DNA of 64,000 nt. It comes from Mytilus edulis (lineage: Eukaryota; Mollusca; Bivalvia; Mytilida; Mytilidae). The position numbers were made by a program, and so were the translations under genes. Shown piece after piece: positions 48,986-60,122 of the stretch. The first letter of the stretch is position 1. Each line of letters starts with the position of its first letter. Where the stretch lies: positions 28,161,133 through 28,225,132 of the forward strand of contig NC_092346.1 of NCBI RefSeq assembly GCF_963676685.1. Direction: 5' to 3'. Below the pieces are notes generated by a model. It was given only the letters and a program-made list of their open reading frames with translations, ran no database searches and was not told where the DNA came from.

Positions 48986-50872
48986 AAGTCTGTTGTAATG
49001 AACAACTCTTGGTTTTGACGATTCTAACTTTTGAATCCGGTATACGAAGTCACTAATACTGTTTGTGTTAAAACTGGATAAATGTTCTGGAATATCTTCT
49101 CTTGACGAATCTCGAAAACAAGCTGACTCGTTAAGTACGGTTACTGCTTCACATGGCGTTTCAATAGTTTGTTCATACACCTTAACAGACTTATCTGTTG
49201 CGTTCAAATCTGGAATCGGAACGACATCTGATGATGAATTAACTACCGTTTTAGCCAACATGAGCTGATGCTTCTCCACAAATTTATCTGAAGCTACTAA
49301 CATACTACAATCTTGAGCATAACCAATATCCATAACTTTCCCCGGAATAATCTGGTCGACACCCGGCGGAATAACTGTTGTCTCTGACACAGCAACCCGA
49401 CAACATCGCACACCTTGTGTATTAAATACTGCACAAGATATCTGTTCTTTGTTAACAGTCATTGTATTGTTAGCCACATCAATGCAACACATATTTTGTT
49501 TCATGAAGTCATAACCGATTATGCTGTCTATATCTGCATCTATTTCAGCTACCCACACATCGTGTTTTAAAAGTGTCCTTCCGATTTGAACGTTCATTTG
49601 ACCTATTCCTCGGACTTTTAGTGGTTGACCGTCGGCAAGTTTCATGTTTGTTTGTGTTGGACGCAACACTACTTTGTTTTTATCGGACAGAGAATTGTAT
49701 ACCTTATCGTTCAAAATTGTCACATTTGCACCTCTATCTACTAAACATTGAACGTTTGTACCTTGAAATTTACCAGGAATATACATTTCTCCACCGTCAC
49801 TCGCAACGTTACCTGTTCTAACTCTGTCTTTTTGTTGATAATTCACGTTACGTTTGTCATCGTTAGGACAATTTCTTCTAATATGGCCTGTCTCTCCACA
49901 AGTCCAACATCCTCTTTTTCCCGGTTTGTTGTTATTATTGTTAAATCCGCGTCTCTGTTGACTCATATCGCTCTTCAGAAACTGAAGCTCACGTCGAAGT
50001 TCTTCTACCACATCAGTCAGTGTTTTTATTTGACCAGACACTTCTGAACCATCCGAAATAGCAAAATTTCGAACACTTGAAGGTTTGTCCCTCTGTTTAT
50101 CCGCAATATAAAAAGCTTCAAGCTCAACAGCCAACTTAACTGCTTCATCGAGTGTCTTTGGGTGAGCTTGATGTATACGCAACCGTGTATCCGCGTCATC
50201 TAATGCATCAATGAAATGATCTCGGCTCAACATCTCTTGTAGTTCCAGCTGAGCATTGGGATATGCTTTACGGCTTAGTCTCTTTATATGTTGCGCCAAT
50301 TCAGGCAATTCTTGATCTCTTCTTTTACGGATATTCTTAAGCTGCACACGGAAAAGCTCTGTTCTGTTTTCGGTTCCAAATCTACTTGTTAATGCAGCAC
50401 AGATCGATTGATAATCTTTACGCTTCATCGGTTCAATATCGGCTAAAACACTTTGCGCATTCCCACTTAGACTTGTCGTAAGAAACATTGCTTTCTGATT
50501 ATCCGTCCAACAATTTAATTCAGATATCATTTCAAACTGAATTTTGTAATCTTCCCAAGGAACAGAACCATCATATTTTGAGGGTGGGACAACTGGCTTT
50601 TCAATTTTCATACGTTTGGATGCATGCGATCCTTGATTACCAAAAGGTTGGAACACGGATGGAATCGGCGATCTTCTCGGAGTCGGAGCACTTGAAATTT
50701 CTTCCTGAAGAGTTTCATACTCTTTGGTTAAACGCTGAATTTCTCTTTGGGTTTCAATCATTCTAGGCGTTGATAACACAGTTGAACTTAATCCTATTCC
50801 CGTATCCATTGATACTTTAGGTCTTGCACCTCCGAAATAGATTTCTTTATCAGAAGAATCACGTTTATCCAT
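48953..50872 (-). CDS. Gag-protease polyprotein with fused integrase C-terminal scrap
   Basis: An intact 639-residue frame. Residues about 40-62 look coiled. Residues 95-260 match the Ty3/gypsy gag core (PPSKYDGSVPWEDYKIQF onward). A CCHC zinc knuckle (C322, C325, H330, C335) follows an Asn run. A retropepsin-like domain starts near 370: the expected D-T/S-G triplet reads D379-R380-G381, while the later IIGYDFM (451-457) is kept. The usual post-protease linker runs to about 600. It then jumps straight into a sequence typical of the integrase C-terminus (SDFVYRIQ... KPRVVHYNRL, about 607-629). The RT, RNase H and integrase core are therefore deleted without breaking frame. The last ten residues are read out of the ancestral frame. 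Gag functions could be intact; the protease is probably inactive because of the Arg. Confidence 0.88.
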   Translation of the reverse strand: MDKRDSSDKEIYFGGARPKVSMDTGIGLSSTVLSTPRMIETQREIQRLTKEYETLQEEISSAPTPRRSPIPSVFQPFGNQGSHASKRMKIEKPVVPPSKYDGSVPWEDYKIQFEMISELNCWTDNQKAMFLTTSLSGNAQSVLADIEPMKRKDYQSICAALTSRFGTENRTELFRVQLKNIRKRRDQELPELAQHIKRLSRKAYPNAQLELQEMLSRDHFIDALDDADTRLRIHQAHPKTLDEAVKLAVELEAFYIADKQRDKPSSVRNFAISDGSEVSGQIKTLTDVVEELRRELQFLKSDMSQQRRGFNNNNNKPGKRGCWTCGETGHIRRNCPNDDKRNVNYQQKDRVRTGNVASDGGEMYIPGKFQGTNVQCLVDRGANVTILNDKVYNSLSDKNKVVLRPTQTNMKLADGQPLKVRGIGQMNVQIGRTLLKHDVWVAEIDADIDSIIGYDFMKQNMCCIDVANNTMTVNKEQISCAVFNTQGVRCCRVAVSETTVIPPGVDQIIPGKVMDIGYAQDCSMLVASDKFVEKHQLMLAKTVVNSSSDVVPIPDLNATDKSVKVYEQTIETPCEAVTVLNESACFRDSSREDIPEHLSSFNTNSISDFVYRIQKLESSKPRVVHYNRLNHIMEILTIG

Positions 50873-50990
50873 TTTATAACAATTTAATTACAGTTACTTT
50901 ATTTACACACAAGAAATATTTAATCCTCTCACACAAATTTATCGGACTATTACTATAAATCCCTGAATATTATTAATCCATGTTAATAAT

Positions 50991-51008
50991 ATCCCACCGC
51001 TGCCACCA
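50991..51008 (-). promoter_or_regulatory. Primer binding site, tRNA-Leu type
   Basis: Six bases inside the 5' LTR, the minus strand reads TGGTGGCAGCGGTGGGAT. This is complementary over 18 nt to the 3' end (ATCCCACCGCTGCCA plus CCA) of animal cytosolic tRNA-Leu of the AAG/TAG kind as I remember it. Confidence 0.8.
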
Positions 51009-51014
51009 AAAAAA

Positions 51015-51558
51015 TGTAACGTGATCGAGGGGAGGTCAACACCGACACAGACGGACGGATATAGCCATATATGGCACGACAATATATCCTGTGGTAAATT
51101 CCCAGTAACTAAATAATACGGTATTTATATATACAAGTTTATTAACAAATGTACATAACTTCAGACACATTGACAAAGTAAGCTACAAAGTTTAAGCATA
51201 TAAACTTTAAATACAAGTCCTCCAGAATCTAACTGATTCAAGACTTCAAGGAATACACATCTTTACAGTATCACAGCTGATACACAATCTGCCAGTCTCG
51301 TGACCAACTGACCTTATCATAGAGTTTAATTACTTCATCTCTAGACAAACAAATAGGCATAGCTAATTTTATTATCCTACACACCAGGACATCGTTTCTG
51401 GTCTTAATCACATCTGACAGTTCAACTTTAACTGCAGATAATAAACTAGCAACTTGTCAAATTAGCCTTGCGTCATTAATTTTCTCTGTACACAAAATAA
51501 ACAGTTATAAAGCCAAACTAACTAGAGGTCAATATTTACAAAACATTAAAATATTACA
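51015..51558 (-). repeat. 5' LTR of the gypsy element
   Basis: 544 bp, TG...CA ends. It differs from the partner LTR at 4 positions by eye: two near 51068-51082 and two near 51249-51262. Confidence 0.93.
51122..51133 (-). promoter_or_regulatory. Probable LTR TATA box
   Basis: On the minus strand this reads TATATATAAATA, about 425 nt into the 5' LTR, preceded closely by AATAAA. The position suits a U3/R border. An identical copy lies in the other LTR near 48086-48097. Confidence 0.5.
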
Positions 51559-51561
51559 ATA

Positions 51562-51850
51562 TGCTAACCAGTCGCACACAGCCCAGTAGACTGCATTTCT
51601 ATGTTGACATGAATTATAATTGATATGGTCATAAATATAAACTATCCGTTTACAAAATTTGGAATCTTTCGATTTTCTACCACAATAGATTTCCATAACC
51701 GTATTTTGCAAAGCTTTCGGAATGTTAGGCCCTCAATAAAAGCATTTCAGCTTCTTACTGTATTTGTAAATTTGAGTGGTACTGATCGAGTCTGGCGTAC
51801 ATAATTTGAAACCGGGTATTTATTTATGACGAGTTTACCTACACTTTAAA
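51562..51850 (-). repeat. Diverged R1 abutting the gypsy element
   Basis: AGCCCAGTAGACTGCATTTC, TGTTGACATGAATTATAATT and GATCGAGTCTGGCGTACATA are reversed R1 words. It begins within bases of the 4-bp target duplication, so the gypsy element seems to have landed at or near its edge. Confidence 0.6.
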
Positions 51851-52365
51851 ATTACATAATTTTTGTAAGACTCCCTTTTCAAACGAAAAGAAAAATGAAT
51901 GTAAAATCTGATTGAAAAGTAGATTTGAACGATTAGACCTTTCATGCAGCTATCGAAAATTATTGTGCACCATATATTTGATAGATTGAATAGTGATCTT
52001 CTTCCAGTGTCATTTGAAGACTAGAAATACGGGTAAAAGGTTCCAAATATAATTGCACATATACAATGGGACACAAATTTTCAAATAAAAATTGCCATCA
52101 TTCAAAATTGGATTTATTTTTACACATACTAATTGTAACAAGACGATATTTCATAATACAGGGAAACATCATACAAGTATAATTTTGTTCATAGATATTG
52201 ATACAATATAATTGTGCATAAAACTGAAGTAGATACACATCCATGTTCATTTTTCTCTATATCGAGGTTAGCTCCTAACTACTTGTATCCTACTGCCTGT
52301 CTATACTTTTAATTTTGGCAGTGCGAAAACCATGTCTTCTTTCACTGTCCATGACGTTTCTTATT

Positions 52366-52690
52366 TATCAAAGGTAACAGGATTATAATTGAATACGCCA
52401 GACGCGCATTTCGTCTACACAAGACCCATCAGTGACGCTCAGATCAAAATAGTTTAAAGCCAAACAAGAACAAGAATAAAGTTGAAGAGCATTGGGGACC
52501 AAAAATTCCAAAAATTTGTGCCAAACACGGCTAAGGTTATCTATTCCTGGGATAGGAAAATCGATCAAGGCATTTCATTTTCTTACAGTATTGGTTCTAT
52601 AAATTAGTTTTGTAACAGGAAATTTATTAAAATAACCATATAATTGATATTCAGTGCTGACTACTGGGCTAAAATACTAAATCCCTGGGA
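52366..52690 (+). repeat. R1 dispersed repeat
   Basis: TATCAAAGGTAACAGGATTA, ACGCCAGACGCGCATTTCGT, CATCAGTGACGCTCAGATCA and GGTTATCTATTCCTGGGATA in order. Confidence 0.75.
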
Positions 52691-53269
52691 TGTGTTTCAT
52701 TTGATTTTAGTCTCTGGTGCATGAATCTTAATTAATTATTTTTGGCTTTTAGCTAGATTTCAGTAACTGCGAGTACTCTAAAATCTAATTTTCTTGTTAA
52801 TTTGACCTGTAGATGCAATTTGTAATGGTGTTTTTTTTTGTCAATTTATGTTTGCTAATTTAGAGTTATATCTTGTTTCTCTATTTTTAATATATCAAAT
52901 TGAGAATGGAAATGGGTAGTCTATACCAGCTAAACCAGTGTTTGGTATGACTATAAACTTTCACTTCTGTTCTCGTACCAGGAACAACAAAATTATTTTT
53001 TATCATATATATATTTCCGTTCTCCATTTATACTGTATACCTTACAACAACAATATTTTCATTTACCTGTGTACATTATTCTATTTGGCGGCATTTTCTA
53101 CAAGGTTACGGTTTTTTTCTGTAATGGTTTAACATCTAACTTTGATCTTATTGATTTTGTATTTACTTTGTGTCATAGATAAAAACAAAATCGTCATGCG
53201 TATGTTTCTTGTGTCTTTTGATTGAGTAATTCTAAAGTATGTCTTCCTATGTTGTGATGTTACACTTTT

Positions 53270-53610
53270 GTTTCAGATAAGGGTGAAGGTTGGTACCGTT
53301 AAAAACGTTAAAACCCACTATATGTGTTTGCACCTGTCCTTAGTCAAAGATCTGATGTTCAGTAGTTGTCATTTGTTGATGTGGTTTATAAGTGTTTCTG
53401 TTTTCTGGTTATTTTTTTTAATAAGTTTGATCATAGGTTTGAAAGTTTTTATACTAGTAATTTTGGGAAATTCTAAAGCTTCCTGTTCGGTTTGAGCCAG
53501 TCTTACTTTTGAAGACTGTACTTTGAACTATAAGGTTTTACTTTTACAAATTTTGATTTGATGGAGAGTTGTCATATTGGCACTCATACCACATCTTCTT
53601 ATATCTGCAT
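53270..53610 (+). repeat. R5 dispersed repeat, copy 2
   Basis: TTTCAGATAAGGGTGAAGGT, GTTTGCACCTGTCCTTAGTC, CAGTAGTTGTCATTTGTTGA and GGCACTCATACCACATCTTC. Lies between the gypsy element and exon K3. Confidence 0.65.
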
Positions 53611-54152
53611 ATAAATATATAAAACTTAAATATGTGTGCGGTTTTTTTTTTTAATTGTCATTTAAATGTATACAATGTCTTTTAATCTTGTTATAACATC
53701 ATTATCTTTGATCAGCAACGTTGCACAAATCTTAAAACCTTTTTTAAATACATACATGTGACGTGGGTCTGATTCGACTCTTGTTCAATAAAACTCAAAT
53801 TTAATCTTAAATGCAAAAAAACGCTTGAAGAATTGTGGAACTTTCACAGAAACAAACAGTTGAACATTCAACAACTGGTAGGCAAATGTGTGTGTAACAT
53901 TCCTTCCTTATCTGAAGCCCAGGGCTTATTTAAACATTGGTCGCTGTGGCATTTTTGTGTCAAAACTTTCAAAAAGATTCAATATTAAACTACATGAATC
54001 TACTTCTATTCAATAAGTTTTATATAAAGTCATGAACAGAAAAATAGCACAAGCTGTTCGGAAACGCATTTATCATGGTTTTTTTTTTACATAATTTGTT
54101 GAATCATCTGTCATGTTCAATAGATACTGTCAATCGGGATTTCCGCTCATTT

Positions 54153-54670
54153 TTATTTCTTTTTCACGCTTCTTGGAGACTTTTTTGTACTTTTTAGAGA
54201 CGTTTTCTTGCTTTTCGGAGATTTATCCTTTTTAGAAGACGCCATTTTGGGGGCAGCCTTTTTTTTGGAAAATTTTGACGACATTTTATTTCCCTTTTCT
54301 TTATCTTTCTTTATCTTCTTTTCTTTTTTTGCCTTGACTTTCTGTGCCTTTTTCTCATCTTTTTTCTTCTGTTTGTCTTCCTTTTTTTTGTCTCCATCAT
54401 CGTCATCCTCTTCTTGCTTATCTTTCTTTTTCTTTTTTGTGTCTTTCTTTCTCTTGAAACTACCACCAACGCCTGCTCCACCATCATCATCTCCACTATC
54501 ATCATTCTCTTGGTTATCTTTCTTTTCTTTCTCTTTCTTTGTCTTCTTTTTGTCTTTCTTTTTCTTGAAACTACCACCACCGCCTCCTTCGTCATCATCA
54601 TCTCCACTATCATGATCCTCTTTAGCTTTATCGTCATCTTCTTTACCTTTAATTTTCTTTTTTACCTTCT
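54153..54670 (-). CDS. Lys-rich terminal exon K3 with SPKK tail
   Basis: The open frame runs 171 codons from a phase-1 acceptor (TATTTTTAAAG) to TAA 54153-54155. It lacks an early ATG, as expected for an internal-start terminal exon. It begins KKVKKKIKGKEDDD and holds two similar modules: an acidic block (HDSGDDDDEGGGGSF and NDDSGDDDGGAGVGGSF), each followed by a block of Lys with some Asp/Glu/Thr. The final 45 residues are Ser/Lys-rich with KSPKSKK and KKSPRSVKKK. It is homologous to K1 at both ends, but has a short Gly-rich linker instead of the 19-Gly run. Exon A' lies 4.1 kb upstream in matching phase. Confidence 0.65.
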
Positions 54671-54917
54671 CTTTAAAAATAAATAAAACTTCTGCATTAT
54701 TAATGAATTATCTTTATCTAAAGGAATCCAGTCCAAAATTTGACTTAAACAAGGTTGAAATATGTACTTTATATTATTTTTACACCATTGTCTATGTCAT
54801 TTTGGGATACTAACTATTCAAATGTCCAACCAAGGACTCATTTACCAAAGATTCGTATGCAGAGATTGTGAAAAACAACGAAAATGCAAGTGTTTAAAAA
54901 AAGATGATTGTATTTGG

Positions 54918-55050
54918 TAAAACATTTAGGAAATTTGGTCCTCGATGCTCTTCAATTTTGTTCTTTATTTTGCCTTTTTAGTTTTTTTGGATTCGAGCGT
55001 CTCTGATAAGTCTTTTTTTTTAGACGAAATTCGTCTCCGCCGTATATACA
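54918..55050 (-). repeat. R1 fragment upstream of exon K3
   Basis: TTGGTCCTCGATGCTCTTCA, GAGCGTCTCTGATAAGTC and AGACGAAATTCGTCT. Lies in the A'-to-K3 intron. Confidence 0.6.
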
Positions 55051-55059
55051 AAATTGTAT

Positions 55060-56490
55060 CATCATGTAATGTGTTTTCGTACAAATAACAATTTTCACTG
55101 CTTACGGTTTTCACTGTTGAGTTTTTATTCAGGTGTTTACTCAAATTTAAAAAGCATGTCCTGGGGATTGATTTTAGGTATCTAGTATTTTTGTCAATGA
55201 TTACTACATTTTTTTTTGTTTCTGATTACTTTGCGATTTTTTTTATGTAAAAAAAACGGCGTCATATGTTTTCGTATGAAAGAAAAATTGAATTAGTACA
55301 CGGACAGGAAATGACTACAAATCCGGAAATTAATATTTTCTAAAGTCGTGGTTCTGGTGATCGCTTGAATCATAAAAAAAGGTATTAAATACTTTTCAGT
55401 ACTAAAAATCACTAGTAAATCGTTTTAGGTTGGTGTTTCGTGTGCTGAAATTTTTAGATTTTGATTAATTTCAGATTGGCACCTGGTTTGTACAAAATAC
55501 ATTATTTTTTTCTAAAATAAAGTGCAGTTTTTCAAAATTTAGGATTAAATATAAAAAGTTAAGACTGTTTTCATCTTCATGTATCAAGGATGTATAGAAA
55601 AAAATTGTCAGTGAAATATTGAATAATTAGATTTTGAACAACCATTTTATAGAAGAACCCTGCTAATTTTAACTCGCTGGTTTGTAATCAAAACGGCAAA
55701 AAAAAAAAAACACATCACAGTCATATGTTTTAAAGATCCGGTGTCTGACTTGCAAAAAACATATCTGGACTTTATTTTAACCCTTTAGAATTTTTTTCCA
55801 CAACTATTCTAGTGATGCATATTTTTGTCATTAATTAAAAATGGCTAAATAGGTCAGTTTTATTCAATTTGTTCTAACGTCTTAAAAAAGCGACGTTGAA
55901 TATGTTTTAAATATGTCAAGTTGTAGTGGTGTTGTTTTTCTAAATATAGAAACCGAAAAACACGCCACAGTGTACGCGTATGCAGTCGAAACCGACGTAA
56001 TGTGGTTGATACGAAAACATATGATATACGAAAACATATGACACGACGCTTTATTTTCTTCAGAATGGATTTGCAATTTTTTTAAGTCAGTAACTCGATA
56101 GTAGGGTTAAATTATTGCCAGGTAGGTACGTATCCAGTCATGACATATTACGGGTGAATTGTTTAGGAAAATTACTAACCATTTGTTCTCGATGCAGGTA
56201 AAAAATTGTTATGAAAATAACCAATCTCAAACCCTGTTTTAATCAAATATCGCTTTTTTCTGTTTTTCTGTATTAGTTGTGTGTTGTTTGTTGTCAAATT
56301 TCATTTATTTTTCTATACTCGGAATTTCTACTCATGAATATTCAAAGTCAATATCTCAGCAAACAGCATAATAATTGAACATGTTCAAATGAAAGGAGGA
56401 TGCAAGATCAGAGTCCAAATTATACAACGTATTGACCTTGACCCTTTGTTCATATGGTTCAATTTTCACTAATTAAGTCCCTATGTGTCT
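55060..56490. other. Intron-like AT-rich stretch between exons A' and K3
   Basis: Many homopolymer T and A runs, no open frame of note and no family repeat recognised. Confidence 0.45.
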
Positions 56491-56499
56491 CACTAAATG

Positions 56500-57490
56500 T
56501 AACATAACAAAAATCCGAACTGCAAGTTGAATTCAATTGGAGGTCCTTTATCGAATAGTCAAATTAAAATATCATACACATCAAACGAAATGAAAACAAC
56601 GGTCATATACCTGACTTGTTACAGGCATTTCCTGATGTGGATTTAAACTGGTATTATAGCTAGCTAAACATCTCGCTTGAATGATAGTCGCATTGAATTC
56701 CATTCTATTGAAAACAATGTGTGAACAAAACAAACAGGTCAAAAATAGGGGTACAACAGTCAGCAGTGTGATATAATCTTAATCCCTATAAAACAAATAT
56801 GTGATCAAAGAAAAAACAAAAAGACATGTGGACAAAACACATAAGCAAAAAATGAAATGACAAATTTAATAATTTACAAAGAACACCATGACCCGTAACT
56901 ATGATGTTAAACAATGCCAATACCTAGAAACTATACTTCAAGACCATTATGCATTGTTCATGAAGTTGATACGGAATATTTACCAATAAGGTCTTGCTAT
57001 CTTCCAATGAAATTTTGTTAGAAAAAGGACGAGACATTACTGCTCAGACACTGGTGACGTTTTATAAAATTTGGGAAGCAGCTGAAAGCTCTTGAATACC
57101 GAATGAGTTGAGAAACATATATATCCCATATGCAGGTTGGACTATTGTTATTAAGGTGGGAGAAATTAATAACTTCAAATCGTTTCGTCTGTTATACATT
57201 CTAGTACTGAAATGACCACTTATGTCAAATTCGAGGTATAAGTCTTAAATGAGGCGGAGAAAGCCGCGATGTTGTTTCTTTAATATCTAGTCGGTGAGGA
57301 TATATTCATTGAATCCAATCAGAAAAAAATCGGATTGTTAATGGAAACAATCATCAATATATTCTAATGTGAAATGAAATGACCTGGCTTCTTTTATCTT
57401 TTTGTTTTTGATAAGTGTTTGGAGGAACTCCGATACATCTAAAAATAATGAGAGGTCGACAAAAAGAGGCGAACAGTTCATCCTCATAGG
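56500..57490 (-). mobile_element. Penelope-like element, lineage 2, degenerate copy
   Basis: Between 56936 and 57490 the minus strand aligns with the RT thumb and palm of the 62-kb copy (GAAGTTGATACGGAATATTTA, AAAAGGACGAGAC, CATATGCAGGTTGG, GAGGTCGACAAAAAGAGGCG) but is full of breaks and deletions. The lower part carries the lineage-2 terminal block, including GGGGTACAACAGTCA. Confidence 0.7.
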
Positions 57491-57534
57491 ACTGTTCCTC
57501 ATACCTGTTCAGACGAGTTATGATGATTTTTTTA

Positions 57535-57722
57535 GCATTTCTATCTGAGCGTCACTGATGAGTCTTATGTAGATGAAACGCGCGACTATGCGTTTTAAAT
57601 TAAAATCATGCTACTTTTGACAATATTCTAAATTTTGATCTGAGCGTCACTGATGAGTCTTATGTAGACGAAACGCGCGTCTGGCGTATAAAATCATAAT
57701 CCTGGTACCTTTGATACTATTG
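57535..57722 (-). repeat. Two R1 heads in tandem
   Basis: TCTGAGCGTCACTGATGAGT is at 57543 and again at 57640, each followed by TCTTATGTAGA(T/C)GAAACGCGCG. The second ends CCTGGTACCTTTGATA. Confidence 0.75.
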
Positions 57723-57729
57723 TAAATAA

Positions 57730-58760
57730 ATCGTCACCCTCCCCATTTCGAAATTTAAACTTGATGATAAACAAATAACTACGGGTGAATTTGTTCTGCA
57801 AAGTTACGACTTATGGTATATGAGAAATACTACGGACATGAAGAATAACCTCGTCTTGGGGACTTAGTAACCTTTCCACGTCTTGTAATGTTTGGTGCAA
57901 GAAGAAAGCTTTGTTTGGGAGGCTTGATTACCTTTCCGCGTGTTGTAATGTTATTTACAAACCCATTTATTTAGCATTTTTTCGAATTAAAAATTTACTA
58001 ATCAAACATGATTTGGGATTTTTATTTATGCTTGGTTTGAATGTGAATATTTTTAATTGCAGACCTTAAGCAGATTTGTATATGACGCTATTAACATGAC
58101 GTCGCTTTTTTTTCTTTTTTTTTTTGTAATACTTTATCTCTCTTTTATATATTCAAACTAGTTGCTTCAGTTTACCCTTGAAAAATCGTTGTCTATAAAC
58201 TAGGGATGTCAACTCTGTGAATATTTACTAATCGTTTACTCGTTGGATTTATCGAGCGATTTCTCAGGTAAATAACAGTTCTGATGATGTAAATATACGC
58301 TCTGGCGGTACAGAGGTTGGAGATGACTAAGCGTAGCTAAAAGTGTAAGCCTTGGAAAAACGCACTTGTTCATATATCCTATATGTACTTCTGTTTTGAG
58401 AAATTTTAAATAATAGTTAATCGCAAATATTTGAATCGTTTTTTAATTTTATCAATTTTGCTTGATATCTAATTTTCCGGGAGGCGTTCCCAATAAACAT
58501 AGTTTTTTGTATAAACTTGATAAAGCAACAGCTAGCATTATTACAGGAAACCAATCAGTCGAGTATCATTTTGATAATCGATACTCGAGTACTCGTTGAC
58601 ATTCCTACTATAAACCGATGATATCAAGTTCAGTGCGGAAGGCTCGTATATTAGAACTAACCTTAATTAGGTAATTCCAGACAAAAATTTGAGCCAGAAA
58701 TAAAAATTGCTAGAAAGGACAACAAAATTTTGACCAATACTTTACCCCGTCTAACTATAT
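57730..58760. other. Non-coding sequence 3' of exon A'
   Basis: Contains two similar 60-bp words, TTGGGGACTTAGTAACCTTTCC and TTGGGAGGCTTGATTACC (57855 and 57915). Otherwise featureless. Confidence 0.4.
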
Positions 58761-58767
58761 AACATAC

Positions 58768-58927
58768 TTTTAACGTGCTTGACATATTTCATTGGGTCTC
58801 CTGTCTTGCACATTGCACATGGACACTCTGGTATAATGTAAGCAATGCCTATACCCACTGGATCCTCCTGCTCACAAGCATTTAGGATAGATGTCTGCAT
58901 GAGTCTTAACAAAACCATCATTATAAT
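58768..58927 (-). CDS. Exon A' of an unidentified gene (paralogue of exon A)
   Basis: A 160-bp exon with acceptor TATTTCAG and donor GTATGT, in the same phases as exon A. It encodes IIMMVLLRLMQTSIL, then ACEQEDPVGIGIAYIIP, CPCAMCKTGDP and MKYVKHVK. Differences from exon A are scattered and mostly conservative (for example GN to LN, PNC to PEC, HAK to HVK), which suggests both copies have been under constraint. The intron 5' of it also resembles that of exon A for about 70 bp, including the motif TGAGTTTTGTCACAA. It splices in phase to K3, and in principle also to K2 or K1. Function unknown. Confidence 0.65.
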
Positions 58928-59297
58928 CTGAAATATATAGTTAATGTATTGTAAAATAGTATACGGGTCCTTCCTGAGTTTTGTCACAATCTCAATAGAA
59001 TCATCAAAACAATCTAAAATGATCGTAAATTGAACATCAGTACATTCATTACAAGACATTTTCAATGGAGGGTATAACTATATTGACAAACTTCAATAAA
59101 ATGCTTTTTCATCTTATATCACACAAATTGGTTCCCACGAAAGTAATTGAATCGACAGTATACTTCAAGTGTTTTAATTTGTTGTGTACTACATGTCATA
59201 AGAAATACATATATATTCAAGCCCAACATGCTTTTTTTTTTGGTTCTTAAGATCAGTAAATGTAAACTTCATGCATTGGAGGTTTTTGTTTATCATA

Positions 59298-59620
59298 AAT
59301 TCCCGAGGGTATAACCAGCCCAGTAGTCTACACTTCGGTGTTGACATGAATATCAATTATATGGACATTTTTATAAATTTCCAGTTTTCTCAAATATGAA
59401 TTTTTAAAAAAAAAATAGATTTTAATAATCCCAGGCATTTATAACCTTAGTCGTATTTGGAAGAACTTTTTGGAAATTTTTGGGTCCTCAATGCTCTTCA
59501 ACTTTCTAAATGTTTGGCTTTATACCTATTTTGAACTGAGCGTCACTGATTAGTTTTATGTAGACGTAAGGCGCATTTAATTAAAGGCCAAGTACTTTTG
59601 ATATCTATTAACCTATGTTG
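59298..59620 (-). repeat. R1 dispersed repeat, nearly full
   Basis: CCGAGGGTATAACCAGCCCA, CTTCGGTGTTGACATGAATA, GGGTCCTCAATGCTCTTCAA, TGAGCGTCACTGATTAG and AAGTACTTTTGATAT. Confidence 0.75.
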
Positions 59621-60122
59621 TTATAGGTTCACAACTATGTAATAACATAAGATTACTAAAATAAGCAATGGCCTCAGACTATCACAAAAACCCTCCAAAG
59701 ATTCAAGTCTTATATATTACAACAAGCTTTTTATAACCGGATTTTCGACCCCCTCCTTTTTTCATCCCATAGTTATAATACGAGATCATGGAAATTGCTC
59801 ACATTAAAACATACACATAGTGTGGGGATGGTATTAAATTAATAAACCCTCAATTATTCAATATACAAGCAAAACAATTGTTTGAGTTTTTCAAATTAAT
59901 TTTAATAAAAGATTATATAACATAAGAGATGAAATTAACCCGATATTATGATTAATCTTAAGAATTTTGAAACTTATGAAATGTATTCTTCATTGCTTCC
60001 TGTTCTTGCCTTTTTTACTTTCAAGATAGCTCAAATCTGTTCATCCGTCTCGACGTATTATTGTTGTCTTTACAGCCAAAGGGTTTGCAGTAACTACCAA
60101 CCTATAATTCTACGTCAGTAAT

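Larger units (their letters stand above)
47979..51558 (-). mobile_element. Non-autonomous Ty3/gypsy-type LTR retrotransposon, recent insertion
   Basis: Two 544-bp LTRs (47979-48522 and 51015-51558) begin TGTAACG and end ATTACA on the plus strand, and are flanked by a 4-bp direct duplication ATAT (47975-47978 and 51559-51562). The element runs on the minus strand: 5' LTR, primer site, gag-protease frame, a fragment of the pol C-terminus, polypurine tract, 3' LTR. I count 4 mismatches between the LTRs, so the insertion is young. Reverse transcriptase, RNase H and most of integrase are missing, so it would depend on a relative for movement. It sits in an otherwise non-coding stretch between the two A/K exon blocks. 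Confidence 0.92.

Noticed and set aside
49065..50766. Several plus-strand open frames
   Set aside because: Antisense shadows of the gypsy gag-protease frame.
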